From Streptomyces hawaiiensis (GTDB lineage Bacteria; Actinomycetota; Actinomycetes; Streptomycetales; Streptomycetaceae), in NCBI RefSeq assembly GCF_004803895.1, contig NZ_CP021978.1, positions 5,704,001 to 5,768,000 on the forward strand: DNA of 64,000 bases, in the 5' to 3' direction. The notes beneath the pieces are model-generated. The model was not told the origin of the DNA and searched no databases. It worked only from the letters and a program-made list of their open reading frames with translations. The first letter of the stretch is position 1. Every line of letters begins with the position of its first letter. Below are positions 33,410 through 41,839 of this stretch, one piece after another. The position numbers and the translations under genes are program-made.

Positions 33410-35521
33410 TCAGGCCTGGCGGATCAGGACGCCGCGGATCTCCCGGGCCGGTCCGGGGTGGCCGAGGTACTCGTCCATCCTGTGCGCGCGCTCGCGGCCG
33501 TTGGGGACGGCCAGCTGGGTGAGCTTCCCCCACCGTTCGTCCTCCAGGGGGCAGCCGATGGCCACCGCGTCGGTGGGGCACCAGACGTTGACCCAGTCAC
33601 GCACCCTGGGCGGCTGGTGCGGGCCACGGGTGAGGAGGCGCTCATTGACGCCGTCCAGGCCGAGCGGGCTGCCCGCGGTGACGAGCAGGACCGGGTCGAG
33701 GCCGTCGGGCAGCCGGGTCAGCAGGTCCATGCCCACGACCGTCCCCAGGCTGTGCGTGACCAGCACCAGCTCGCCGTTGGTGGGCATCGTCTCCATGACG
33801 CTGTCCAGCACCGCCTGGCGCACGGCGCTCTCGCCGAGGTACAGGTCGACGTCCCGCAGGAACGTGGCGATGGTCCACTCGTCGAGGTCCGACTTGGCCG
33901 CGAGCCAGCTCAGCGGCCGGTGCAGCGCCCCGATCAGGCCCGCACCGAAGCCCTCCGTGGTCGCCGGACCGTTCTGGGGCATGCCGGCCCGGGCGGCCGC
34001 CTCGTAGAGCAGTCGCTCGTAGGAGCCGGTGGGCGACTCCGCGGCGAACACCTCGGCGGCAGCGGCGGCGCTCACCCGGTCCAGGCCGATGGACTCGGCC
34101 GTGCTCTCCCTGCCGCTCACGAGGTCGTGCAGTCTCGTGCCGTAGAACGGGAACCACACGTCCTCCGGGTCGAGCGGTTGCAGGCCCGCGAGGGTGAGCC
34201 CGCGGTTCAGGCCGGCCGTCCACGTGCGGCGGAGATCGTCGGGGTGGTTGTCCTGCTGGTCCCGGCCGTGCAGGAAGACCACGTGCTGACGGCCGCCGAA
34301 GGCGGTACCGCGGGCGCGGAGCCCGACCCGGGGTCTGCGGGCCGCGGTCTCGCTCCCGGTCATGGGAACCGTCACCGGGACCGCTGGGGCCGACGGGGCC
34401 GTGACGCCCGGTACCGGCGCCGACCTCTCGCTCTGTGCCCCGGCGACGGGCGACGGGCGGGCCGGCGCGGTGGCCATGGTCCGGTCCAGTCCGGTGTCCG
34501 GGCCCATCTCGGCCAGCAGGGCACGCCGCCCCGGGTCGAGGTCCAGCCCGGCCAGGTGCTTGAGGATCGAGCTGATCCGGACGCCCTCGTTGGCGACCCA
34601 CTCGATGGCGTCGTCGCCGTCGCCCTGCTGCCAGGGCCGGCCGTCCTTGCGCAGCACGCGGCCCTGGTCGTCCTTCTTCGGCACGCCGCTGTGGTGCAGC
34701 GCCACGACCTCCCACTGGTCGTTGAAGACGGGCGAGCCGGAGTTCCCCGGTTCGGTGTCGGTCTTGTAGTGGACGAAGTCGTCGAGGCGGACCAGCACCG
34801 CGTTGTCGCGCAGCGCGATCTCCTTCAGCCGCCCCTGCGGATGGCCGATGATGTTCACCTTCTCGCCGAGCACCAGCTTGCCGATCTGCACGCTCAGCCG
34901 GTTCCAGCCGAAGATCTCGCCCGGGGCAGAGCCGTCCGGGGCGGGCGCCACCGCCACCAGGGCGAAGTCGAGCCGCCGGTCCGCCGCGAAGAAGGCCCCG
35001 GGGTCGAGCTCCATCCGGACGACGGTGTCGGGCAGGTTGTCCGCCGTGACCTGGGCGCTGAACTCCACGAAGCAGCGGCGGGCGAAGCTCTCGTCGGGCA
35101 GCACGTGGTGGTTGGTCATCATCAGCTGCGGAGAGACCAGGAAGCCGGTGCCGTGCGGCAGCTCGCGGCCGTCGCGCCGCAGGGTGATCCGGGCGACCGT
35201 GGCCCCGGCCCTGACCCCGCGCGGCAGGAAGCTCCAGGCCTGAAGCTCGTTGGACAGGTCGATGATCCGCTCGTTGGCGTCGGGCAGGTCCATGGCCTCG
35301 CGGTGGATGTCCGCCACCACCGCCGAGGCCGACAGACCACCCCGGTCGAGGATCCGGTCGGCGCGCACGGCGAGCGCGTCCGGGGAGTCCGGGAACCGCA
35401 CACCGGCCGCCAGCCGGTCCTCCACCCGCTCGCGCTCCGCGGCGGAGTCCTCGTAGCGCCGCGCGGCCTCGTCGGCGGCCTGCTCGTGCAGCTCCTTGTG
35501 CGACCGGTCCGTCACCGACAT
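33410..35521 (-). CDS. Two-domain protein: trypsin-like protease fused to alpha/beta hydrolase
   Basis: 703 residues from the ATG at 35521, no signal peptide. Residues about 115-320 form a V8/trypsin-like domain: GTGFLVSPQLMMTNHHVL (His), DFALVAVAPAP (Asp), TDTEPGNSGSPVFN (Ser), with LHHSGVP after it. A Pro/Ala linker leads to a C-terminal alpha/beta-hydrolase-like domain (HVVFLHGRDQQDNHPDDLRR; nucleophile elbow VLVTHSLGTVVGMDLL; late His in GRERAHRMDEYLGH not certain). The lack of export signals suggests a cytosolic effector-style protease. I know of no characterised homologue. A terminator and a 50-codon gene lie just upstream. Confidence 0.85.
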   Translation of the reverse strand: MSVTDRSHKELHEQAADEAARRYEDSAAERERVEDRLAAGVRFPDSPDALAVRADRILDRGGLSASAVVADIHREAMDLPDANERIIDLSNELQAWSFLPRGVRAGATVARITLRRDGRELPHGTGFLVSPQLMMTNHHVLPDESFARRCFVEFSAQVTADNLPDTVVRMELDPGAFFAADRRLDFALVAVAPAPDGSAPGEIFGWNRLSVQIGKLVLGEKVNIIGHPQGRLKEIALRDNAVLVRLDDFVHYKTDTEPGNSGSPVFNDQWEVVALHHSGVPKKDDQGRVLRKDGRPWQQGDGDDAIEWVANEGVRISSILKHLAGLDLDPGRRALLAEMGPDTGLDRTMATAPARPSPVAGAQSERSAPVPGVTAPSAPAVPVTVPMTGSETAARRPRVGLRARGTAFGGRQHVVFLHGRDQQDNHPDDLRRTWTAGLNRGLTLAGLQPLDPEDVWFPFYGTRLHDLVSGRESTAESIGLDRVSAAAAAEVFAAESPTGSYERLLYEAAARAGMPQNGPATTEGFGAGLIGALHRPLSWLAAKSDLDEWTIATFLRDVDLYLGESAVRQAVLDSVMETMPTNGELVLVTHSLGTVVGMDLLTRLPDGLDPVLLVTAGSPLGLDGVNERLLTRGPHQPPRVRDWVNVWCPTDAVAIGCPLEDERWGKLTQLAVPNGRERAHRMDEYLGHPGPAREIRGVLIRQA

Positions 35522-35597
35522 GGTCCACCGTCCTGTTCTGGCTCGCGCTGGGCCCCTCAGCCAGTACGCCCCCGGTCGCGCAGGTCCGCAACAGCGG

Positions 35598-35629
35598 AGC
35601 CCCCGCACGGCCGATGCCGGGCGGGGGCT
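35598..35629 (-). terminator. Terminator between the small gene and the protease gene
   Basis: AGCCCCCGC / GCGGGGGCT stem with a 14-nt loop, 26 nt beyond the small gene's stop and 77 nt before the protease start. It would separate the two transcripts or allow read-through regulation. Confidence 0.7.
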
Positions 35630-35654
35630 GCGAAGTGTGGGAGAGCTGCGCGCG

Positions 35655-35807
35655 TTATGAGGCCGTGGTCTCGGCCGGGCGGATCCAGAGGCGCTGCCCT
35701 ATGGCGGCCGCCTGCTGCACGATGCGGTTGACGGAGGCGGCGTCCACGACGGTCGTGTCCACAGGTGTGCCGTCGACGTCGTCGAGTCGCATGATTTCGA
35801 AGCGCAA
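35655..35807 (-). CDS. 50-residue small protein, TTG start
   Basis: Starting at TTG 35807, placed 6 nt after GGGAG (AAGGGAGAAGCCC-TTG), the protein begins MRFEIMRLDDVDGTPVDTTV and continues VDAASVNRIVQQAAAIGQRL then WIRPAETTAS. An internal ATG at 35792 is a poorer alternative. It has a beta-strand / helix pattern, no cysteine and no membrane segment. G/C at third positions is high, as expected for a real gene. Transcribed toward the protease-hydrolase gene; a functional link is possible but unproven. Family unknown. Confidence 0.65.
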   Translation of the reverse strand: MRFEIMRLDDVDGTPVDTTVVDAASVNRIVQQAAAIGQRLWIRPAETTAS

Positions 35808-36035
35808 GGGCTTCTCCCTTCGTCTGGTCATCCTCCTGAGGAGAACTACTCGGTGTGCGGTCCACCGGGCTCTCGTGCCCGGTGTTCCTTATGGGTCAAC
35901 AGGGATGCAGGGTTCAAACATTCCCTACGCTAAGGAAATTTTTCGAACGGCTAATTACCAAGCCGTAAGAGTGTGGTTACGGGACCGACCGGGACCGGTT
36001 GTGTTCGCAGCGTGACCGCCGGGACAATGGAGGTG

Positions 36036-36932
36036 ATGAACGACGACCTCGCGGCCCTCAGCGCCCGCATCGACCGCACCAACGAGCTGCTCCAGCGCAT
36101 GCTCGCCGAGGTGGCGAAGACGCCCTCCACCCACGCGATCTTCGTCGATGCCGGGTATCTGTACGCGGCCGGTGGACGCCTCGTCGCCGGCACCGAGGAC
36201 CGCCGCGCGTTCGACCTGGACGCCGAGGGTCTGATCGACGCACTCATCGACAAGGCCCGCACGATCTTCGCGGACAGCCGGCTGCTGCGCGTCTACTGGT
36301 ACGACGGCGCCCGGCGCCGCATCCACACGGCCGAGCAGCAGACCATCGCGGAGCTGCCGGACGTCAAGGTGCGGCTCGGCAACCTCAACGCCAACAACCA
36401 GCAGAAGGGCGTCGACTCCCTCATCCGCTCCGACCTGGAGTCCCTCGCCCGGCACCGCGCCATCAGCGACGCGGCCCTGCTCGGCGGCGACGAGGACCTG
36501 GTGTCGGCGGTCGAGGCGGCCCAGGGGTACGGCGCCCGGGTCCACCTCTGGGGCATCGAGGCGCCGGAGGGCCGCAACCAGGCGGAACCCCTCCTGTGGG
36601 AGGTCGACAGCCAGCGCACCTTCGACCTCGACTTCTTCAAGCCGTACGTCTCCCGCCGCACGGCGGCCCCCGCCTACGAGACGGCCGCGGGTCGGCCCGC
36701 CCGCGAGGACGTGCGGTTCGTGGGCGCGCAGATCGCCGCGAAGTGGTTGGCGGCACGCGGCCGGGACACGCTGGTGGAGCTGCTGCCCGGGCACCCGTAC
36801 CTGCCCGGCTCGGTGGACCAGGACCTGCTCGTCGAGGCGGAGGGCCTCCTGCAGTACTCACTGCGCGGCCAGGCGGACCTGCGGCGGGCGCTGCGGGACG
36901 GCTTCTGGGATCACCTGCGGACGCAGTACTAG
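36036..36932 (+). CDS. NYN-domain (PIN-like) ribonuclease-type protein
   Basis: 298 residues from ATG 36036; ATG 36027 (MEV) is an equally possible start. A short helical lead is followed by the NYN domain: HAIFVDAGYLYAAGGR (first Asp), LRVYWYDGARRRI, GVDSLIRSDLESLARHRAISDAALLGGDEDLVSAVEAAQGYG (Asp pair) and VHLWGIEAPEGR. NYN domains share the PIN metal-dependent RNase fold. The C-terminal 80 residues are helical (LLPGHPYLPGSVDQDLLVEAEGLL). RNA processing is the likely role; the substrate is unknown. GGAGG lies only 2 nt before ATG 36036. Confidence 0.85.
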   Translation: MNDDLAALSARIDRTNELLQRMLAEVAKTPSTHAIFVDAGYLYAAGGRLVAGTEDRRAFDLDAEGLIDALIDKARTIFADSRLLRVYWYDGARRRIHTAEQQTIAELPDVKVRLGNLNANNQQKGVDSLIRSDLESLARHRAISDAALLGGDEDLVSAVEAAQGYGARVHLWGIEAPEGRNQAEPLLWEVDSQRTFDLDFFKPYVSRRTAAPAYETAAGRPAREDVRFVGAQIAAKWLAARGRDTLVELLPGHPYLPGSVDQDLLVEAEGLLQYSLRGQADLRRALRDGFWDHLRTQY

Positions 36933-37121
36933 GCCGTCCCGGGAGCCGCGGGGTTACCAGGCCCGTCCTGTGCCGTCGTGGGAGTCGGCGGGTGCTTGAG
37001 CCGGTTCGATGCCGTCCTGGGAGTCGGCGGGGTGGTCGGGCCGGTCCTGTGCCGTCCCGGGAGCCGGCGAGGCGGTCAGGCCGGTCCGATGCCGTCCCAG
37101 AAGTCGGCGAGGGCGTGGGCC
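36933..37121. repeat. Five-copy 39-40 bp tandem repeat derived from a gene end
   Basis: Units beginning GCCGTC(C/G) start at 36933, 36972, 37011, 37051 and 37091 (periods 39, 39, 40, 40). The consensus contains GCCGTCCYGGGAGTCGGCGG followed by GCCGGTCCKRT. The last unit is the 3' end of the convergent hydrolase gene (its final codons encode DFWDGIGPA); the other four lie in the gap beyond its stop. Confidence 0.8.
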
Positions 37122-37948
37122 GTCGGCAGGGGCCGGTCGGCGTTGGGGGAGTGCTCCGCTCCTGTGATGACCGTGCGGCGTGCGTTCAGCCGCAGGGCCA
37201 TCTCGTCGAAGATCGCCACCGGCCAGGTGTCGTCGTGCGCGCCCGACAGGACGTGGAACGGCAGCGGGATCGCGGCGAGTTCGGTCACGCGGTCCGGCTC
37301 GGTGCACAACTGGCGTCCGGTCGCGAGCAGTTGGGCAGGACTGTGGCCCATCCAACGGCGGCGCAACTGGTCCTGGTCACCGAGGCCGCGGGCGGGCCCG
37401 CCGACTTCCTCCGGCGGCCCCATGGCCTGGATGGCCTCCCACACCTCCTCCATCGACAGCACGGCGAGCGCGTCCCGCAGCAGCTTCACGCGCTGCTGCT
37501 GGGACACGGAGATCTCCGCCGGGCCGGACGAGACCAGGGTGAAGGAGACGAAAGGGGAGTGGTCGAGCAGCACGGCCGCACGGGCGATCTGCCCGCCGAG
37601 CGAGTGCCCGACGAGGTGCACGGGCCCGCCCAGCGCATCGGCCTGCGCGAGCACGTCCCGGGCCAGTTCCCGTTGGGAGTAGGCAAATTCGTCGTCCAGG
37701 GGGCCGTCCGACTCGTGCTGCCCACGCCCGTCCACGGCGACGACCCGGTACCCCCGCTCTGCGAGCGGCTCGTGGAGCAACCTGAAGTCCTCCTTGCTCC
37801 CGGTGAACCCGGGCAGCATCAGGACGACTCCCCTGCCCTCCACACCGGCCTTCGGCGACGAGTCGACGACGGCGAACTCCCCGCGCGAGGTGCGCAGGGG
37901 ATAGGCGCGGGCGCCCGGGGGCGGGGGGAAGGCGGGGTGGCTGGTCAC
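37076..37948 (-). CDS. Alpha/beta hydrolase
   Basis: 290 residues from GTG 37948 (TACCCT -10 lies 6 nt upstream, suggesting a leaderless mRNA). Visible are the oxyanion region VVLMLPGFTGSKEDFRLL, the loop VVAVDGRGQHESDGP, nucleophile elbow HLVGHSLGGQIARAA, the late acid in VLSGAHDDTWPV and the catalytic His in ITGAEHSPNADRPLP. The substrate is not predictable. Its 3' end is the source of the tandem repeat that follows. Confidence 0.88.
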   Translation of the reverse strand: MTSHPAFPPPPGARAYPLRTSRGEFAVVDSSPKAGVEGRGVVLMLPGFTGSKEDFRLLHEPLAERGYRVVAVDGRGQHESDGPLDDEFAYSQRELARDVLAQADALGGPVHLVGHSLGGQIARAAVLLDHSPFVSFTLVSSGPAEISVSQQQRVKLLRDALAVLSMEEVWEAIQAMGPPEEVGGPARGLGDQDQLRRRWMGHSPAQLLATGRQLCTEPDRVTELAAIPLPFHVLSGAHDDTWPVAIFDEMALRLNARRTVITGAEHSPNADRPLPTAHALADFWDGIGPA

Positions 37949-37997
37949 GGGGCGAGGGTAGCGGCTGGGGGCCGGCCCTGTGCCCCGGGTGAATGCC

Positions 37998-38033
37998 GAC
38001 GGCCCGGCCCCCCGTGAGGGGGGCCGGGCCGTC
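37998..38033. terminator. Strong terminator downstream of the DEAD-box helicase gene
   Basis: A perfect 16-bp stem (GACGGCCCGGCCCCCC and complement) with a GTGA loop, 13 nt beyond the helicase stop on the minus strand. Confidence 0.88.
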
Positions 38034-38046
38034 AAAGAGGGGTGTG

Positions 38047-40704
38047 TCAGCCCTCCGTGGACTCCGCGGCGGCCGTGGCCTTACGGGTGCGGCGGGCCTT
38101 GGGCTTCGCCTCCGCCGCGTCCTCCGTAGCGGCAGCCGTGGCGGCCGTGGTCGCCTTGCGCGTACGACGCGGCTTGGCGGCCTCCGGCTCCTGATCCGCC
38201 TGCGCGGGGATCTCGGCGGCGGCCGGGACGGGCTCGGCGGCCTTGCGGGTGCGGCGGCGCGGCTTGGCCTCCGTGCCTTCGGCCGTGTCGACGGCGTCCT
38301 CGGCCGCTGCGGCGGTCTTCCGCGTACGGCGAGGCTTGGCCTCGACGGCCTCCGGCTCCTGAGCCGTCTGAGCCGGGATCTCGGCGGCGGCCGGGACGGG
38401 CTCGGCGGCCTTGCGGGTGCGGCGGCGCGGCTTGGCCTCCGTGCCTTCGGCCGTGTCGACGGCGTCCTCCGCCGGGGCGGCGGCCTTGCGGGTACGACGC
38501 GGCTTGGTCTCCGCGGCCTCGGCCGTAGCCGTAGCCGTAGCGGTGGCCGCGGTCTCGGCGGTCTTGCGGGTGCGGCGGCGTGGCTTGGCCTCGGTGGCCT
38601 CCGCCGTGTCGACGGCGTCCTCGGCCGCCCTCGACGTCGCTGCCGTCGCCTTGCGCGTGCGCGCGGGCTTCGCCTCGGCTGTCTCGGCGGTGTCCTCCGC
38701 CGCTGCGGCCGTCTTGCGGGTGCGGCGCGGCTTGGCCTCGGTCGCCTCGGCCGTGTCGACGCTCGCCTCGGCCTTGGCGGCCGTCTTGCGGGTACGACGC
38801 GGCTTCGTCTCCGTCGGCTCCGGTGCGGACTCGGTGGTCCCCTCGGCCGTGTCGACCGCCGACTCGGCCGCGGACGCCGCCGTGGCCTTGCGGGTGCGGC
38901 GGCGCGGCTTGGCGGCGGCAGCCTCGGGCAGCGCGGCGTCCGCGGCGGCCGGGGCCTCGGCGACGATCGCGGGCTCCGTGGCCGACGGCGTCACCGCGGC
39001 CTCGGTCTCCACCGCCGGCGTCTCCGACCGGCGCGTACGGCGCCGGCGCGGCTTCGCAGCCGTCTCAGGGGCCTCCGCGGCCGTACCCTCCGCCGTCGCG
39101 ACGGCGGTTTCGGCCTGCTCGGTCACGGGGGACTCGACCGCCGCGACCGGGGCCGCCTCGGACTGGGACCCGCCGCGGGTGCGGCGACGGCGACGCGGGG
39201 TGCGCGGAGCCGTCACGGTGTCCGCCTCGGTGGGGCCATCGGTGACCGTAGTGGCCGGTGCGGGGGCGCCGACCGACTCGGGCGCCCCGTCCGCCGTGGC
39301 ACCGCCGCGCGTACGGCGGCGGCGACGCGGCGTACGCGACGACCGCTCGTGGTCGGCCGAGCGGGACTCGTCCCGGTCGCCTCGGCCACCTCGGCCGCCG
39401 CGCCCGCGAGGCCCGCGGCCGCCCGGCTCGCCCAGGTCCTCCAGCTCCTCCGCGTCCAGCCCGGCGCGCGTACGCTCCGAGCGCGGCAGGACGCCCTTCG
39501 TGCCCTCGGGGATGCCGAGGTCGGTGTAGAAGTGCGGAGAGGTGGAGTACGTCTCCGGCGGGTCGCTGAAGCCCAGGTCCAGCGCCTTGTTGATCAGCTG
39601 CCAGCGCGGGATGTCGTCCCAGTCGACCAGCGTGATCGCCGTACCCTTCGCGCCCGCGCGGCCGGTCCGGCCGATGCGGTGCAGGTACGTCTTCTCCTCT
39701 TCCGGCGACTGGTAGTTGATGACGTGTGTCACGCCCTCGACGTCGATGCCGCGGGCGGCGACGTCGGTGCAGACGAGCACGTCCACCTTGCCGTTGCGGA
39801 AGGCGCGCAGGGCCTGCTCGCGGGCGCCCTGGCCGAGGTCGCCGTGGACCGCGCCGGAGGCGAAGCCGCGCTGCTTGAGCTGGTCGGCCAGGTCGGCCGC
39901 CGTGCGCTTGGTGCGGCAGAAGACCATGACCAGTCCCCGGCCGTCGGCCTGCAGTATGCGCGCCACCATCTCGGGCTTGTCCATGTTGTGCGCGCGGTAG
40001 ATGAACTGCTTCGTGTTCGCGACCGTCGCGCCCGCGTCGTCCGGCGAGGTGGCGGAGATGTGCGTGGGCTGCGACATGTAACGGCGGGCCAGGCCGATGA
40101 CCGCGCCCGGCATGGTGGCCGAGAACAGCATGGTCTGGCGCCGCACCGGCAGCATGTTGATGATCTTCTCGACGTCGGGCAGGAAGCCCAGGTCGAGCAT
40201 CTCGTCCGCCTCGTCGAGGACCAGGCTCTTGACGTGCTTCAGGTTCAGCTTCTTCTGTCCGGCGAGGTCGAGGAGCCGGCCCGGGGTGCCGACGACCACG
40301 TCGACGCCCTTCTTCAGGGCCTCGACCTGAGGCTCGTAGGCCCGGCCGCCGTAGATGGCGAGGACACGGACGTTGCGCACCTTGCCCGCGGTCTGCAGGT
40401 CGTTGGTGACCTGTGTGCACAGCTCGCGCGTGGGGACGACGACGAGCGCCTGCGGGGCCTCGGTGAGGTCTTCGGGCTCGGCGCGTCCGGACTCGACGTC
40501 GGCGGGGACGGTGACGCGATCGAGGAGCGGGAGGCCGAAGCCCAGCGTCTTGCCGGTGCCGGTCTTGGCCTGGCCGATGACGTCCTTGCCCGACAGTGCG
40601 ACGGGGAGCGTCATCTCCTGGATGGGGAAGGGGGTGATGATGCCGACGGCCTCCAGGGCCTCGGCGGTCTCGGGGAGGATTCCGAGCTCTCGGAACGTAG
40701 TCAG
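38047..40704 (-). CDS. DEAD-box RNA helicase with long basic repeat tail, probable CTG start
   Basis: RhlE/CsdA-type helicase. Motifs: Q motif TFRELGILPE...GIITPFPIQE, Walker A AKTGTGKT, VLDEADEML, LFSATMPG, GLVMVFCRTKRTA and HRIGRTGRAG. The first ATG (40614) would delete the Q motif, so the start must be upstream. Between it and the preceding in-frame TGA (about 40755) there is no ATG, GTG or TTG. CTG at 40704 follows AAGAGG by 7 nt and yields L/M-TTFRELGIL, giving 885 residues. The last 480 residues are Ala/Glu-rich with at least ten KPRR(R)TRK blocks, likely an RNA-binding tail. It probably acts in ribosome assembly or cold adaptation. Confidence 0.9.
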   Translation of the reverse strand: MTTFRELGILPETAEALEAVGIITPFPIQEMTLPVALSGKDVIGQAKTGTGKTLGFGLPLLDRVTVPADVESGRAEPEDLTEAPQALVVVPTRELCTQVTNDLQTAGKVRNVRVLAIYGGRAYEPQVEALKKGVDVVVGTPGRLLDLAGQKKLNLKHVKSLVLDEADEMLDLGFLPDVEKIINMLPVRRQTMLFSATMPGAVIGLARRYMSQPTHISATSPDDAGATVANTKQFIYRAHNMDKPEMVARILQADGRGLVMVFCRTKRTAADLADQLKQRGFASGAVHGDLGQGAREQALRAFRNGKVDVLVCTDVAARGIDVEGVTHVINYQSPEEEKTYLHRIGRTGRAGAKGTAITLVDWDDIPRWQLINKALDLGFSDPPETYSTSPHFYTDLGIPEGTKGVLPRSERTRAGLDAEELEDLGEPGGRGPRGRGGRGGRGDRDESRSADHERSSRTPRRRRRTRGGATADGAPESVGAPAPATTVTDGPTEADTVTAPRTPRRRRRTRGGSQSEAAPVAAVESPVTEQAETAVATAEGTAAEAPETAAKPRRRRTRRSETPAVETEAAVTPSATEPAIVAEAPAAADAALPEAAAAKPRRRTRKATAASAAESAVDTAEGTTESAPEPTETKPRRTRKTAAKAEASVDTAEATEAKPRRTRKTAAAAEDTAETAEAKPARTRKATAATSRAAEDAVDTAEATEAKPRRRTRKTAETAATATATATAEAAETKPRRTRKAAAPAEDAVDTAEGTEAKPRRRTRKAAEPVPAAAEIPAQTAQEPEAVEAKPRRTRKTAAAAEDAVDTAEGTEAKPRRRTRKAAEPVPAAAEIPAQADQEPEAAKPRRTRKATTAATAAATEDAAEAKPKARRTRKATAAAESTEG
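38207..38469 (-). repeat. Duplicated 95-bp segment in the helicase tail
   Basis: 38207-38301 is repeated at 38375-38469 (offset 168 bp, 56 codons) with essentially no mismatches. It encodes AEGTEAKPRRRTRKAAEPVP. More diverged KPRRTRK units continue to about 39320. Confidence 0.85.
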
Positions 40705-41089
40705 GGTGCTGCCTCTTCTGTGTGGGCGGCGCGAGGCGAGCGCGGGGTCGTGTCAGACCGTGCCGGGGACGTCGGCTGCCTACGGGCGGGCCGTAGAGCA
40801 CGGGACCGCGCCGACGCTCTAGCGCTCATGCCGCTGAGGGTGTCCCCCTCCGGGTCTCGTACGCACTGTGGCGGACGGCCGGGGAGGGCTGTCGGGTCGG
40901 AGCCGATCGGGCCACCGACCGGGCATCCTCATACGTGCGGCCTGTCGAGGTACGTCGACGTACCAGCAGGCGCATTACCACCATACCCCGGAATCCCGCA
41001 CATGCGATGGCTGATTCGGTCACGTAGTCGTCGTCACAGTGATTGACCAGGGCCTTACGCCTCCCGGCGGGCGGGCTATTGTGCGCTTC
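40705..41089 (-). promoter_or_regulatory. Long leader/promoter region of the DEAD-box helicase gene
   Basis: 385 bp separate the helicase start from the divergent ferritin-like gene. It contains a perfect 16-bp palindrome GGTACGTC|GACGTACC (40949-40964). On the minus strand TATGGT (40984-40979 region) is a plausible -10, implying a 5' untranslated region of roughly 270 nt. Long leaders are common on DEAD-box/cold-shock helicase genes. A 65-codon open stretch (41023-40826, minus) is present but has weak codon bias. Confidence 0.4.
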
Positions 41090-41839
41090 ATGACGAGCTC
41101 TGACAAGCCTGAGAACGCCTCGGACACCGCCGCCGCCGAACAGACCTCAGTCGCCGCCCGGGACTGGGCGACGGCCTCCGCCGACCCGCAGTACCGCGCC
41201 GCGGTCGTGGACCTGCTCGGTGCACTCGCGTACGGGGAGCTGGCGGCGTTCGAGCGGCTCGCGGAGGACGCCAAACTGGCGCCGACGCTGGCGGACAAGG
41301 CGGAGCTGGCGAAGATGGCGTCGGCGGAGTTCCACCACTTCGAGAGGCTGCGCGATCGGCTCGCGGAGATCGGGGAGGAGCCGACGCGGGCGATGGAGCC
41401 GTTCGTCGCCGCGTACGACGGGTTCCACAAGCAGACGGCCCCCTCGGACTGGCTGGAGGGCCTGGTCAAGGCCTACGTCGGCGACTCCATCGCCAGCGAT
41501 TTCTACCGGGAGGTCGCCGCCCGGCTGGACGCCGACTCCCGCGGTCTGGTGCTGGCCGTGCTCGACGACACGGGGCACGGCGGCTTCGCCGTGGAGAAGG
41601 TGCGGGCCGCGATCGACGCCGACCCGCGCGTGGGCGGGCGGCTCGCGCTGTGGGCGCGGCGGCTGATGGGCGAGGCCCTGTCGCAGTCCCAGCGGGTGGT
41701 CGCCGACCGGGACGCGCTGTCGACCATGCTGGTGGGCGGTGTCGCGGACGGCTTCGACCTCGCCGAGGTCGGCAAGATGTTCTCGCGGATCACCGAGGCC
41801 CACACCAAGCGGATGGCCGCACTGGGGCTGGCCGCCTAG
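41090..41839 (+). CDS. Ferritin-like di-iron protein
   Basis: 249 residues. Helical bundle with candidate iron ligands in AYGELAAFERLAEDA and the ExxH motif ASAEFHHFERLRDRL, then SIASDFYREVAARLDADSR and the second-pair region GFAVEKVRAAI. The family resembles MiaE-type tRNA hydroxylases in fold, but the substrate is unknown. Adjacent to the DEAD-box helicase, as Rv3210c is to rhlE in M. tuberculosis. TATTGT lies 7 nt before the ATG, so it is probably leaderless. The stop codon abuts a MITE-like element. Confidence 0.85.
   Translation: MTSSDKPENASDTAAAEQTSVAARDWATASADPQYRAAVVDLLGALAYGELAAFERLAEDAKLAPTLADKAELAKMASAEFHHFERLRDRLAEIGEEPTRAMEPFVAAYDGFHKQTAPSDWLEGLVKAYVGDSIASDFYREVAARLDADSRGLVLAVLDDTGHGGFAVEKVRAAIDADPRVGGRLALWARRLMGEALSQSQRVVADRDALSTMLVGGVADGFDLAEVGKMFSRITEAHTKRMAALGLAA

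Noticed and set aside
33458-35731. 757-codon plus-strand frame opposite the protease-hydrolase gene
   Set aside because: Shadow frame without motifs; the minus strand carries intact catalytic motifs.
40826-41023. 65-codon minus-strand ORF in the helicase leader
   Set aside because: Codon bias too weak (roughly two thirds G/C at third positions) and the palindrome lies inside it; kept only as part of the leader.
37993-41046. 1017-codon plus-strand open frame opposite the DEAD-box helicase
   Set aside because: It is the antisense of the KPRRTRK repeat tail and helicase domain; composition is Leu/Gly/Arg low complexity and the helicase frame has all family motifs.
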